From Hyphomicrobiales bacterium (GTDB lineage Bacteria > Pseudomonadota > Alphaproteobacteria > Rhizobiales > Kaistiaceae), in contig JAFKKF010000008.1 in NCBI GenBank assembly GCA_017305635.1, positions 400,545-464,544 on the forward strand: a stretch of DNA of 64,000 nucleotides. The letters run 5' to 3'. Both the position numbers and the translations under genes were made by a program. Positions within the stretch are counted from its first letter, which is position 1. Each line of letters starts with the position of its first letter. Under the pieces are notes generated by a model. That model saw only the letters and a list, made by a program, of their open reading frames with translations, searched no databases and was not told where the DNA came from. This document shows, piece after piece, positions 36,459 to 45,029 of the stretch.

Positions 36459-37766
36459 TCACACCTTCTTCGCCAGCGCCTCGAGCTGCTTCTGCGCGGC
36501 GTCCATGGCCGCCTTGACCGAGCCGCCCGGCTTCAGCGCGCTCTGCAGGTTCTGCATGACGATGCGGCCGAACTGGTCGTCGACATAGGCGAAGTCGCCC
36601 ATGACGTCGATCGGCGAGACCTGCTTTGCCTCCTGGTAGCCGGTCACCCACGGCTTGTCGGCCAGGAAGCTCTTGAACTTCTCGGACTTCGCCGCGAGGT
36701 CGTAGGGCGGGATGACGTAGAGGTTCTGCTCCATCAGCGCTGCCATGTTGTCGGGCGCCATGGCGAACTTGATGAACGCAAGCGCGCCGTCGACGTTCTT
36801 GCTCGACTTCAGCGCGATCAGCGGATGGATGCGGTCGAGCGAACGCTTGCTCGGCCATGGCGGCGCCGCCGAGCGAAGCTCCGGATAGATGTCCGGGTTG
36901 GTCGCCCTGAGCACCACCACCGTCGGGTTCACGCCCCAGGCTTGCGCCACGCGGCCGTCGGCGGCGAGCTTCATGATCGCGCTCTGCGCCGTGCCCTGCG
37001 GCGTGCCGACCTCATAGAGGCTCTTCCAGAGCTCCAGGCCCTTCACCGTCTCCGGCGAGTTGGCGAGGGGCGTCTTCCCTTCCGCCCACTTGCCGTCATA
37101 GGGCAGGCAGAAGTTCTGCAGCTGGAACCACCACTCGCCGCCGTCGGAGATATTGTTGGTGAGCGCGATGCCGAACTGGTCCGGCCGGTGGGTCAGCTTC
37201 TTGGTGGTCTCGATCCACTCGTCCTGGCTGGTCGCCGGCGAGACGCCGGCCTTTTCGAAGAGCGCCTTGTTGTAGACGAGCGCGAAGTTCACATCGATGG
37301 CCGAGAGGCCGTAGAGCTTGCCGTCCTGCTTCAGGAATTCGTGGCCGCCGCTCGGCGTGATGCCGAGCTCCGAGACGATCGCGTCGAGCGGCTCGGCGAG
37401 CTTGAACTTGCGGATCACCTGGGCGGCGAGGTCGGGCATCGCCATCAGCACGTCGGCGTCGATGCCGCCGGCCTTCGCCTGGATCACGACGTTGGAGATG
37501 TACTGGCCGGCGGGCCAGCCGGTCCACTCGACCTTGTACTTGTCCTGCGACTGGTTGAACTTGTCGAAGAGCGCGTTCCACCCGTCCTTCTCGCCCGGCT
37601 GGAACTGCTCCCAGCTCATCACCTTGAGGACTTTGCGGTCGTCGGCGAAGGCGCGGCGGCTGAAGGCCGGGGTCAGCGCCGTGGCGCCGAGGGCGGCGGC
37701 GCCGGCGAGCAGCTGGCGGCGGCTCGGCTTGAGGATCGTCTCGGGGGCATCTCGCTTCGTCACCAT
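36459..37766 (-). CDS. Extracellular solute-binding protein, family 1
   Basis: A 435-residue periplasmic binding protein. The N-terminus has a twin-arginine-like signal (S-R-R-Q-L-L-A-G-A-A-A-L-G), ending near A-F-A. The mature protein has the type 1 (maltose-binding-like) two-lobe layout, with VMSWEQFQPGEKDGWNALFDKF early on. ATG 37766 sits just behind GGAGGTG; GTG 37763 would have a better spacing. The FCD-type operator-like site 37832-37843 lies 66 bp upstream, suggesting control by the adjacent GntR/FCD regulator. The ligand is unknown. Confidence 0.92.
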   Translation of the reverse strand: MVTKRDAPETILKPSRRQLLAGAAALGATALTPAFSRRAFADDRKVLKVMSWEQFQPGEKDGWNALFDKFNQSQDKYKVEWTGWPAGQYISNVVIQAKAGGIDADVLMAMPDLAAQVIRKFKLAEPLDAIVSELGITPSGGHEFLKQDGKLYGLSAIDVNFALVYNKALFEKAGVSPATSQDEWIETTKKLTHRPDQFGIALTNNISDGGEWWFQLQNFCLPYDGKWAEGKTPLANSPETVKGLELWKSLYEVGTPQGTAQSAIMKLAADGRVAQAWGVNPTVVVLRATNPDIYPELRSAAPPWPSKRSLDRIHPLIALKSSKNVDGALAFIKFAMAPDNMAALMEQNLYVIPPYDLAAKSEKFKSFLADKPWVTGYQEAKQVSPIDVMGDFAYVDDQFGRIVMQNLQSALKPGGSVKAAMDAAQKQLEALAKKV

Positions 37767-37831
37767 CACCTCCCTGGATCGTCTCGCGGCGATTCCCATG
37801 GCGTCTCACGGGGTTGCCGAAAGCGATGTTT

Positions 37832-37843
37832 ATTGTTTACAAT
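37832..37843. promoter_or_regulatory. FCD-GntR-type operator upstream of the family 1 ABC operon
   Basis: ATTGTTTACAAT, with arms ATTGT/ACAAT. It matches the TTGTNNACAA pattern typical of FadR/FCD-type GntR operators. It lies 66 bp before the binding-protein start. A near copy abuts the GntR gene at 38794-38805. Confidence 0.7.
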
Positions 37844-38087
37844 CCCAGCCTATCAGCACCCGCCCGGGTGTCAACAACAAGCGGGGCCGGTCAACGGTCC
37901 TGACGGCGAAACTCAAGGGAATCGGGCCATATTCCAGCGGCCCCAAGAACAGGCGCTCAACCAACAGGCGCCCCAATGACGGGCTCGGGAACACATGCCG
38001 CCGGCAAAGGCGCTGCCCATCGGAACGAAGGCCGGCTGCGCGCCGGGACAAGCCGGCATTCCGGACCGGCGACTGCAGGCAAGGGGG

Positions 38088-38789
38088 TCAGCCCCGCGGG
38101 AGGCCGCCATTCTTCTCGAGCATCGCCTGGAGCCGCTCATAGGCCCCGCCTATGTGCCGCTCGCTCGCCGCCATGGCGCCGGCGACGTCGCGCGCCCTCA
38201 GCAGGTCGAGGATCAGCTTGTGGTCGCGATGCCAGGAATCGAGATAGTCGTCCGGCAGCGCGTCGCGGAGCAGCAGGAAGACCATGACCTGCGAGCGGAG
38301 CGTCTGCCAGGTGCGGTAGAGCCGCTGGTGATGCGCCGCCCGGAAGAGCGCGTCGTGGAACTCCATGTCCATCTCGGCGACCCGCTTGCGGGTGATGTCG
38401 GTGCGCGGAATCGAGCGGAAGAGGACGAGGATCGCCTCCAGCGGCGCGAGGTCGGCCTCGCTCGCCCTGCGGCAGGCCTCCGCTGCGGCGAGGCGCTCCA
38501 GCGCCGTCCGCAGGCTGTAGATCTCGGCGATGTCCTCGCGCGAGACGGTGGCGACCGTGGCGCCGCGATGGGTCTCGTGGACGACGAGCCCTTCCTGCTG
38601 CAGCCGGTAGAGCGCCTGGCGGATCGGGCCGCGGCTGACGTTCAGCGAGGCGGCGAGGTCGTCCTCGATCAGCCGCGTGCCGGCGGCGAGCTTCCCCGAC
38701 AGGATCGCTTCCCTTATTGCGTCGGTGACGTCGTCCATGAGGACGCGCCGCTGGCGGGGTTGTAGCGAAGGAGGGCTCGTTTCAGTCAT
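38088..38789 (-). CDS. GntR-family transcriptional regulator with FCD effector domain
   Basis: A 233-residue FadR-subfamily regulator. The winged helix lies at about 17-85 (LIEDDLAASLNVSRGPIRQA). The all-helical FCD domain follows, with its metal-binding His/Asp set visible in MDMEFHDALF, HRDHKLILDL and ASERHI. FCD members usually sense organic or sugar acids. The ATG at 38789 has no Shine-Dalgarno and lies four bases from an operator-like palindrome, so the message may be leaderless or the true start may be ATG 38738. It is divergent from a 2-hydroxyacid dehydrogenase. Confidence 0.92.
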   Translation of the reverse strand: MTETSPPSLQPRQRRVLMDDVTDAIREAILSGKLAAGTRLIEDDLAASLNVSRGPIRQALYRLQQEGLVVHETHRGATVATVSREDIAEIYSLRTALERLAAAEACRRASEADLAPLEAILVLFRSIPRTDITRKRVAEMDMEFHDALFRAAHHQRLYRTWQTLRSQVMVFLLLRDALPDDYLDSWHRDHKLILDLLRARDVAGAMAASERHIGGAYERLQAMLEKNGGLPRG

Positions 38790-38793
38790 TGGA

Positions 38794-38805
38794 ATTGTTT
38801 ACAGT
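38794..38805. promoter_or_regulatory. FCD-GntR-type operator at the GntR/dehydrogenase divergent promoter
   Basis: ATTGTTTACAGT, one base from the perfect site at 37832-37843, and flanked by GGA...TTCC. It lies between the GntR/FCD start and the divergent dehydrogenase at 38843, so it could repress both. Confidence 0.7.
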
Positions 38806-38842
38806 CAACCGAAATTCCACGCCATACCCCTGTCGAGGCTCC

Positions 38843-39850
38843 ATGCACATCCTGAAGGTGAATACCTATGCTCCCGACGGCCCCCTCTACCAGGCCTTCG
38901 GTCCCGACGTAACCTTCGATATTCACAGGGGAAATGCCCTCGAGGACCCGCCCTCGGCCGAATCCTGCCGGCTGGCCGACGCGGTGATAAACTGCTCCGC
39001 CACCATCCCGATCAACGTCGACCCCGCCGCCTTCCCGAAATGCCGGATCGTAGTCAGGGAAGGCGTCGGCTACGACACCGTGGACCTGAAGGCCTGGGGC
39101 GCGCGGGGCATCCCCGTCTGCAACGTGCCGGACTACGGCACGACCGAGGTCGCCGACCACGCGCTCGCCCTGGCGCTGACCATGACCCGCGGCACGGCTT
39201 CGTATTCCGAGGCGCTGCGCAACGACCCGCAGGGCAAGTGGAACTTCCGCGTAGCGCCGCTGGTGCGCCGGCAGAAGGGCCTGACCTTCGGCGTGGTCGG
39301 GCTCGGCCGCATCGGACTGACCGCGGCGCGGCGTGCGGCGGCCTTCGACATGAAGGTGATCTTCTACGATCCCTGCCTGCCGAACGGCGTCGATCTCGCC
39401 ACCGGCTACGAGCGCGTCCGCACCCTTGCCGAACTCGCCCGGCGGAGCGATATCGTCAGCATTCATGCGCCTTTGAGCGACGAGACCCGCGGCATGATCG
39501 GCCGCGATTTCTTCGCCGCGGCGAAGGACGGGATGCTCCTCGTCAACACCGCGCGCGGGCCGATCATCGACCTCGATGCGCTCTTCGCGGCGCTGAAATC
39601 CGGCAAGGTCGGCGGCGCCGGCATCGACGTCCTCCCGGTCGAGCCGGCCGATCCGAAGTACCCGCTGATCGCGGCTTTCCACAAGCGCGAGGCCTGGCTC
39701 GAAGGCCGCCTGATCCTCACGCCGCACGCGGCTTTCTTCAGCCCGTCGGCGCTCGACGACATGCAGCGGAAGGCGATCGAGGTCTGCGTCAACTACCTCC
39801 GGGACGGCGAACTTATGAACTGCGTCAACCGGGAATATCTGAGGAAATAG
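38843..39850 (+). CDS. D-isomer-specific 2-hydroxyacid dehydrogenase, CtBP-like
   Basis: A 335-residue dehydrogenase. Dinucleotide loop G-V-V-G-L-G-R-I-G at about 150; catalytic Arg in N-T-A-R-G-P-I, Glu in L-P-V-E-P-A-D, and His in T-P-H-A-A-F. The compact N-terminal domain and these motifs place it in the C-terminal-binding-protein-like group. It is divergent from the GntR/FCD regulator. The in-frame ATG at 38789 would overlap the operator, so ATG 38843 (behind GAGG) is chosen. It is a second, only distantly similar paralogue of 31934-33040. Confidence 0.9.
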   Translation: MHILKVNTYAPDGPLYQAFGPDVTFDIHRGNALEDPPSAESCRLADAVINCSATIPINVDPAAFPKCRIVVREGVGYDTVDLKAWGARGIPVCNVPDYGTTEVADHALALALTMTRGTASYSEALRNDPQGKWNFRVAPLVRRQKGLTFGVVGLGRIGLTAARRAAAFDMKVIFYDPCLPNGVDLATGYERVRTLAELARRSDIVSIHAPLSDETRGMIGRDFFAAAKDGMLLVNTARGPIIDLDALFAALKSGKVGGAGIDVLPVEPADPKYPLIAAFHKREAWLEGRLILTPHAAFFSPSALDDMQRKAIEVCVNYLRDGELMNCVNREYLRK

Positions 39851-39989
39851 GGTCGGCGAATCGGGGCGAGACGGTCGCGGACGCTCGCTGAGACGCGGTG
39901 GGACGGCCGTGCGCCGCACCGACGTCTCCGAGGCGGGACTTGCCGCGCCGACCGGGGATAGTTCGCGCGAGACGCCTGTCGAAACGGCC

Positions 39990-40862
39990 TCAGACGCTGC
40001 GCGTGACGAAGCGAATCGCCCCCGAGACGCTCGCGCCCGGCTCGAGTACGATGATGCCGAGGTCGTAACCGTCTTCCGGCGGCAGGTTGAAGGCGCAGGT
40101 CGCGTTGGTCTGCGGCTCGATGCAGAAGGTCGGCTGCGCCGGATCGGCATAGAACATGAGGTGCTTGAAGACCGGATCGGCCGCGATGTGGAGGGCGACG
40201 CCCCGCGACGGCCAGGCAATGTCGACGCGGCGGTCCCAGAGCCCGTAGCAATTGTTGCGGCGCGCCTCGGGCAGTCGACGGGTCGCGAAGGAGAATTCCG
40301 GCGGCGTCGCGATGCGCTCTGAGGCGGTATTGTCCCAACCCTCGATCCACAGCGCCTTCGCGTCGAACTGCACGAGCACGTCCGGGTCGCGGATGAACCA
40401 CGGATGCTGCCCGAAGCCGAAGGGCATCCGGCGCTGCCCGCGGTTCTCGATCATGGTGGTCACGGTGAGCGTGTCGGAATCGAGCTGGAAACGCTGCGTC
40501 GCGGCGTAGCGGTAGGGCCCGTCGGCGGGCAGGTGCTCCAGCGTCAGGAGGGCCTCGTCGGCGGCAAGGATCTGCTCCCGCCACGGCAGGTGCCAGGCCG
40601 TGCCATGGACGTTGAACTTCTCCGGCGAATTGTTCGGCAGGAAGCGATAGGCCTCGCCCTCGAAGGTGAAGGCATTGCCGGCGATCCGGTTGGCGTAGGG
40701 CGCCATCGGAAACATCGCGGCTCCCACCACCTTGCGCGCGGCACGATCGGCATCGGAGAGCGGACGCATGAGGTCGACCTGGTCGCGCCGGAAGGACGCG
40801 ACGCTGCCGCCGACCTCCGGCGCGAGGCCGAGGCTGAGGCGCCCGTTCCTGATCTCGCCCAT
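39990..40862 (-). CDS. Aldose 1-epimerase (mutarotase)
   Basis: A 290-residue galactose-mutarotase-like protein that interconverts alpha and beta sugar anomers. Conserved residues are visible: the substrate-binding His in N-V-H-G-T-A-W-H, the general acid His in F-G-Q-H-P-W-F at about 155, and a Glu in I-I-V-L-E-P-G-A at about 272. It is divergent from the sugar ABC transporter at 41102, with two operator-like sites in the shared 239-bp region. A feeding sugar dehydrogenase step is therefore likely. Confidence 0.92.
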   Translation of the reverse strand: MGEIRNGRLSLGLAPEVGGSVASFRRDQVDLMRPLSDADRAARKVVGAAMFPMAPYANRIAGNAFTFEGEAYRFLPNNSPEKFNVHGTAWHLPWREQILAADEALLTLEHLPADGPYRYAATQRFQLDSDTLTVTTMIENRGQRRMPFGFGQHPWFIRDPDVLVQFDAKALWIEGWDNTASERIATPPEFSFATRRLPEARRNNCYGLWDRRVDIAWPSRGVALHIAADPVFKHLMFYADPAQPTFCIEPQTNATCAFNLPPEDGYDLGIIVLEPGASVSGAIRFVTRSV

Positions 40863-40921
40863 GCTGCGCGCGTCCTCGAGCTTGATGCTTCCGCTGCCGA
40901 GGGATCGACAGCGCCGGGAGA

Positions 40922-40937
40922 ATTATAATAGCATAAT
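40922..40937. promoter_or_regulatory. ATTATR-CTAT-TATAAT-type site C
   Basis: ATTATA-ATAG-CATAAT on the plus strand, i.e. ATTATG-CTAT-TATAAT read toward the mutarotase. It is 60 bp from the mutarotase start and shares the divergent region with the LacI-type site at 40987. Confidence 0.68.
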
Positions 40938-40986
40938 CGCGAAGACGGGTCGGGCGGCGCCTCGCGTTGACCGTGAAGCAAGCGCC

Positions 40987-41002
40987 ATGATACCGTTGTC
41001 AT
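40987..41002. promoter_or_regulatory. Gluconate-repressor-like operator 1
   Basis: ATGATACCGTTGTCAT with the central CpG of LacI-family sites (40994/40995). From memory it resembles the GntR/IdnR operator of E. coli (ATGTTACC-type half-site). It differs from the site at 60690-60705 at a single position and lies 100 bp before the first binding-protein gene. Confidence 0.7.
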
Positions 41003-41101
41003 AAGCCCGAGGCCGGGTCCGGCGCGCCATCGCCGGCGGAGAACCGAAGGGCATGAAGGGCCGGGCGCCGGCAAACGGCGCCCCGAAAACGGGAGGAGAC
41101 G

Positions 41102-42175
41102 TTGAAGCTGTTCGCCAAGTATCTGGCGGGTGCCGCCTGTGCGGCTGCCGTCGTCGTCGGCATGGCGCAGGGCGCCAGCGCCGCGGACAAGAAGTACACG
41201 ATCTATCTTTCCAACAACTTCGTCGGCAACGACTGGCGCCAGCAGATGGAGCGCGTCGCCAAGGTGTCGGTCGACAAGGGCCCGCTTCAGGGCCGCGTCG
41301 ACCTCAAGATCGAGAACGTCGACAACACCGTCCAGGCGCAGATCAACTCGCTGAACAACATCATCCGCGCCAAGCCCGACGCGATCCTCGTCGACGCCGG
41401 CTCGGCGGAAGCGCTGAACCCGACCATCAAGAAGGCCTGCGACGCCGGCATCGTCGTCATCAGCTTCGACCAGGTGGTCAGCGAGCCCTGCGCCTATGCG
41501 CTCGAATCCGACTGGGACCGCATCCCGGCGGTGCTTGCCGAATGGATGGCCGACCAGCTCGGCGGCAAGGGCAAGGTCTTCGTCGACCGCGGCCTCGCCG
41601 GCGCGCCGATCTCGGCCCAGCTCGAGAACGGCTACCTCGCGGTGCTCAAGAACAATCCGGGCATCGAGGTCATCGGCAACTATAACGGCGAATATGCCCT
41701 CGGGCCGGAGCAGGCCGGGGTCGCGAGCCTGCTCGCCGCCCATCCGGAGGTCGACGGCATCCTGACCCAGGGCTACGGCACCGGCGCCATCAAGGCGCTG
41801 CAGGACGCGGGCCGCAAGGTCGTCCCGGTCACGGCCTTCTCCTACAACTCGACCGCCGTGACCTGCGCCCAGACCGAAGGCGCCGCGTGCATCCTCGGCG
41901 CCAATCCGGCCTTCCTGTCCTCGGAAGCGATCCGGCTCGCGGTCGACATCCTCGACGGCAAGGAGAAGCCGAAGGACCGGCACATCCTGATCCGCGGCGA
42001 CTTCCTCGCCACCAATGGCGGCAGCGACGGATGGAAGTCGAAGCTCTATCCCGACGCCACCATCCAGAAGATCGAGATCGGCAAGAACGCGTTCCCGGAT
42101 CGTCCGCCGGGCCTGACCCTGCCGATTTCTCCCGATTGGGTCGAGATCACCGCCGAAGAAGCGGCCGGCTCATAA
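41102..42175 (+). CDS. Sugar ABC transporter substrate-binding protein 1 (tandem pair)
   Basis: A 357-residue periplasmic protein of the ribose/rhizopine-binding type (Peripla_BP_4). Signal peptide at 1-28 (AGAACAAAVVVGMAQGASA). It starts at TTG 41102 behind GGGAGGAG. Conserved mature start YTIYLSNNFVGNDWRQQM and the NSLNNII and ISFDQVV segments match the second copy at 42410 almost exactly. Its gene ends with a rho-independent terminator (42196-42236), a usual way to make more binding protein than membrane parts. Confidence 0.93.
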   Translation: MKLFAKYLAGAACAAAVVVGMAQGASAADKKYTIYLSNNFVGNDWRQQMERVAKVSVDKGPLQGRVDLKIENVDNTVQAQINSLNNIIRAKPDAILVDAGSAEALNPTIKKACDAGIVVISFDQVVSEPCAYALESDWDRIPAVLAEWMADQLGGKGKVFVDRGLAGAPISAQLENGYLAVLKNNPGIEVIGNYNGEYALGPEQAGVASLLAAHPEVDGILTQGYGTGAIKALQDAGRKVVPVTAFSYNSTAVTCAQTEGAACILGANPAFLSSEAIRLAVDILDGKEKPKDRHILIRGDFLATNGGSDGWKSKLYPDATIQKIEIGKNAFPDRPPGLTLPISPDWVEITAEEAAGS

Positions 42176-42195
42176 GAAGGCGAAGCAACCTCTGG

Positions 42196-42236
42196 AAGCC
42201 CTCTGCGACCGGCAACGATCGTAGGGGGCTTTTTTC
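42196..42236 (+). terminator. Attenuator-like terminator after binding protein 1
   Basis: AAGCCCTCTGCGA (42196-42208) pairs with TCGTAGGGGGCTT (42219-42231), followed by TTTTTT. Partial readthrough would lower expression of the downstream genes. Confidence 0.8.
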
Positions 42237-42409
42237 TTTCCGCGCCGCCGCCGGCGGGCAGGGGCAACGAACGGGCGGCGAGGGTCGCGTGCGGCGAATC
42301 CGGCGGAGGAGGGCCGGGTGCGCGTAACGGGCGAGGCGCCCGGCGACCGGGGCTGAAGGGCATCCAGCAAAGCGACAAAAACGACAAACCAATAGCGGAG
42401 AAGACGTCC

Positions 42410-43471
42410 ATGAAGGCTTGGCATTCGTTGGTCGTGGGAGGCGCGCTCGGCGCCGCGGTCCTCGGCATGGTGGACACGGCGGCGGTCGCTGCCGACAAGA
42501 CCTACACCATCTATCTCTCCAACAATTTCGTCGGCAACGACTGGCGCCAGCAGATGCTGAGGAGCGCCGACGTGGCGGTCAAGAAGCCGCCGCTCGCCGG
42601 CCGGGTGAAGCTCGACGTCGAGGTCGTCGAGACGACGGTCCAGGCGCAGATCAATTCGCTGAACAACATCATCCGCAACAAGCCGGATGCCATCGTCATC
42701 GACGCCGGTTCGGGCACGGCGCTGAACCCGACCATCGAGAAGGCCTGCGCCGCCGGCATCGTCGTCATCTCGTTCGACCAGGTGGTCACCGCCGACTGCG
42801 CCTACAAGCTCGAATCGAACTTCGACGTCATGTCCAAGAACCAGGCCGAGTGGCTGGCGGCCGAGCTCGGCGGCAAGGGCAAGATCTTCATGGATCGCGG
42901 CCTTGCCGGCGCGCCCATCTCCGAGCGGCTGGTCAAAGGGGTCGAGGACGTCTTCAAGCAATATCCCGGCATCGAGGTCGAGGGCTACTTCAACGGCAAC
43001 TACGCCCTCGGGCCGGAGCAGGAAGGGGTGGCGAGCCTGCTCGCCGCCCACCCGCAGGTCGACGCGGTCTTCAGCCAGGCCTATGGCACGGGCGCGCTGA
43101 AGGCGCTGCAGAACGCCGGCCACAAGCCGGTCCCGATCGCCGCCGCCGCCTTCAACGGGACCGCGGTCGAATGCCTGCAGACGGCGGGCGCCGCCTGCAT
43201 CCTCGGGGCCAATCCGCCCTATCTCTCGGCCGAGGCGATCAAGCTCGCCGTCGCCATCCTCGACGGCCAGAAGCCGGCCGACAAGCATGTGCTCTTCAAT
43301 TCGCCGGGCCTTGCCACCGACCTGCCGGCGGGCGCCAAATACGCACCGGATTCGACCGTGGTGAAGATGGAGCTGGGCAAGAACGTCTTCCCCGATCTCG
43401 CGCCCGGCATCTCGCTGCCGATCTCGCCGGACTGGGTGGAGATCACGCCGAAGGAAGCCGCCGGCTCGTGA
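42410..43471 (+). CDS. Sugar ABC transporter substrate-binding protein 2 (tandem pair)
   Basis: A 353-residue Peripla_BP_4 protein, by eye about two-thirds identical to the preceding gene, with the same DKTYTIYLSNNFVGNDWRQQ start after an Ala-rich signal peptide (cut near residue 27). Differences are concentrated in the second lobe and C-terminus, so the two may prefer related but distinct sugars. It is followed by its own hairpin terminator at 43488-43517 and then by the ATPase and permease genes. Confidence 0.93.
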   Translation: MKAWHSLVVGGALGAAVLGMVDTAAVAADKTYTIYLSNNFVGNDWRQQMLRSADVAVKKPPLAGRVKLDVEVVETTVQAQINSLNNIIRNKPDAIVIDAGSGTALNPTIEKACAAGIVVISFDQVVTADCAYKLESNFDVMSKNQAEWLAAELGGKGKIFMDRGLAGAPISERLVKGVEDVFKQYPGIEVEGYFNGNYALGPEQEGVASLLAAHPQVDAVFSQAYGTGALKALQNAGHKPVPIAAAAFNGTAVECLQTAGAACILGANPPYLSAEAIKLAVAILDGQKPADKHVLFNSPGLATDLPAGAKYAPDSTVVKMELGKNVFPDLAPGISLPISPDWVEITPKEAAGS

Positions 43472-43487
43472 GCCGGCCGAACGATCG

Positions 43488-43517
43488 GGCGCCCGCGATG
43501 CGCGCGGGCGCCTTTTT
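43488..43517 (+). terminator. Attenuator-like terminator after binding protein 2
   Basis: GGCGCCCGCG (43488-43497), a 5-base loop, CGCGGGCGCC (43503-43512) and TTTTT. It is only 13 bp before the ATPase start at 43530, so readthrough must supply ATPase expression. Confidence 0.85.
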
Positions 43518-43529
43518 GTCATCGAGGGG

Positions 43530-45029
43530 ATGATGGACCTTCTGCAAGCCTCGGCAGTATCGAAGCGCTACGGCGGCATCGCCGCGCTTTCCGGCGCCGA
43601 GTTCCATGCGGCGGCGGGCGAGGTGCACGCGCTCCTCGGCGAGAACGGCGCGGGCAAGAGCACCTTCATTCAGATCCTCGCCGGCGCCGTGCGGCCGGAC
43701 GAAGGCATGATCAATTTCGACGGGGCGCCGTTCCGTGCCGCCAATCCGAGCGCGGCGCAGGCCGCCGGCATCTCGGCGGTTTTCCAGGAGCTGTCCCTGA
43801 TCCCCGACCTCACCGTCGAGCAGAACATCTGGTTCCGGCACGAATGGCGCTCGCCGCTCCGCATGATCCGGCGGAAGGCGCTCCGCGAGAAGACGCTGGA
43901 ATTGTTCGCGCGCTACGCCTTTCCGGCAATCGCCCCCGACCAGGAGGTGCGCCGCCTGACCCTCGCCGACCGCCAGGTCGTCGAGATCGCCAAGGCGCTT
44001 GCCCGCGACCCGAAGGTGCTGATCCTCGACGAGGCGACCTCGTCGCTGGCGCCGCGCGAGACGGAATGGCTGCTCGGCCTCGCCACGCGCTTCGCCGGCG
44101 AGGGCCGGCTCGTCATCTACATCTCGCACCGGCTGCAGGAGGTGCGCCAGGTGGCGAAGCGGGTCACCGTCTTTCGCAACGGCCAGACCGTCGCCGCCCA
44201 TGACACGGCCTCGGTCAGCGACGACGAGATCATCACCGAGATGCTCGGGCGGCGCATGGAGCGGCTCTACCCGGAGCGTCGCGACACCGCGACCGCGAAG
44301 CTCGCGCTGAAGGTGCGCGGTCTCTCCGCCGGTTCCCGCCTCCGCGACGTCGACTTCGACCTCCGCGAGGGCGAGGTGCTTGGCGTCGGCGGGCTGCAGG
44401 GCCACGGCCAGCGCGAATTGTTCCAGGCGCTCTTCGGCATCGGCAAGTCGCGCGGCAGCATCGAATTGTGGGGCCGCGAGATGACGGCGCGCGGGCCGCG
44501 CCAGGCGCTGACCGGGCGCGACGGCATCGCCCTCGTCCCCGAGGATCGCCGCGGCCAGGGGCTGCTCCTCTCGAAGAGCGTGCGCGAGAACCTGACGCTC
44601 GCCGTCATCCCGCGCTTCTCGTCCGGCGGCATCCTGTCCGCCCGGCGCGAGAAGGCGCTGGTCGCCGAGATGATGACCTTCCTCCGCATCAAGGCGAAGA
44701 CGCCGGACCAGGTCGCCGGCACGCTTTCGGGCGGCAACCAGCAGAAGGTCGTCTTCGGCAAGATGCTCCTGACCGAAGCCCGCGTGCTCCTCCTCTTCGA
44801 CCCGACGCGCGGCGTCGACGTCGGCACCAAGGGCGAGATCTTCACCCTGATGCGCGACCTCGCGGCCAAGGGCTACGCCATCCTCTTCTACTCGAGCGAC
44901 CAGCCCGAGCTCGTCCACGTCGCCGACCGCGTCGCGGTGATGCAGAACGGGCGCATGGCCGCGATCCTCGAAGGTGCCGGCATTTCCGAGGACGGGATCC
45001 TCCGCGCCGCAATGATCGAGAAGCATTGA
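43530..45029 (+). CDS. Sugar ABC transporter ATP-binding protein (RbsA/MglA type)
   Basis: A 499-residue protein with two fused nucleotide-binding domains. The first has Walker A G-E-N-G-A-G-K-S-T (residues ~37-45) and Walker B V-L-I-L-D-E-A-T. Its signature segment, RLTLADRQVVEIAK, departs from the usual LSGGQ. The second has the normal L-S-G-G-N-Q-Q-K signature, but its Walker B reads L-L-L-F-D-P-T in place of L-L-L-D-E-P-T, a change that may reduce hydrolysis. Its stop overlaps the permease start by one base, and it belongs with the two binding proteins. Confidence 0.93.
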   Translation: MMDLLQASAVSKRYGGIAALSGAEFHAAAGEVHALLGENGAGKSTFIQILAGAVRPDEGMINFDGAPFRAANPSAAQAAGISAVFQELSLIPDLTVEQNIWFRHEWRSPLRMIRRKALREKTLELFARYAFPAIAPDQEVRRLTLADRQVVEIAKALARDPKVLILDEATSSLAPRETEWLLGLATRFAGEGRLVIYISHRLQEVRQVAKRVTVFRNGQTVAAHDTASVSDDEIITEMLGRRMERLYPERRDTATAKLALKVRGLSAGSRLRDVDFDLREGEVLGVGGLQGHGQRELFQALFGIGKSRGSIELWGREMTARGPRQALTGRDGIALVPEDRRGQGLLLSKSVRENLTLAVIPRFSSGGILSARREKALVAEMMTFLRIKAKTPDQVAGTLSGGNQQKVVFGKMLLTEARVLLLFDPTRGVDVGTKGEIFTLMRDLAAKGYAILFYSSDQPELVHVADRVAVMQNGRMAAILEGAGISEDGILRAAMIEKH

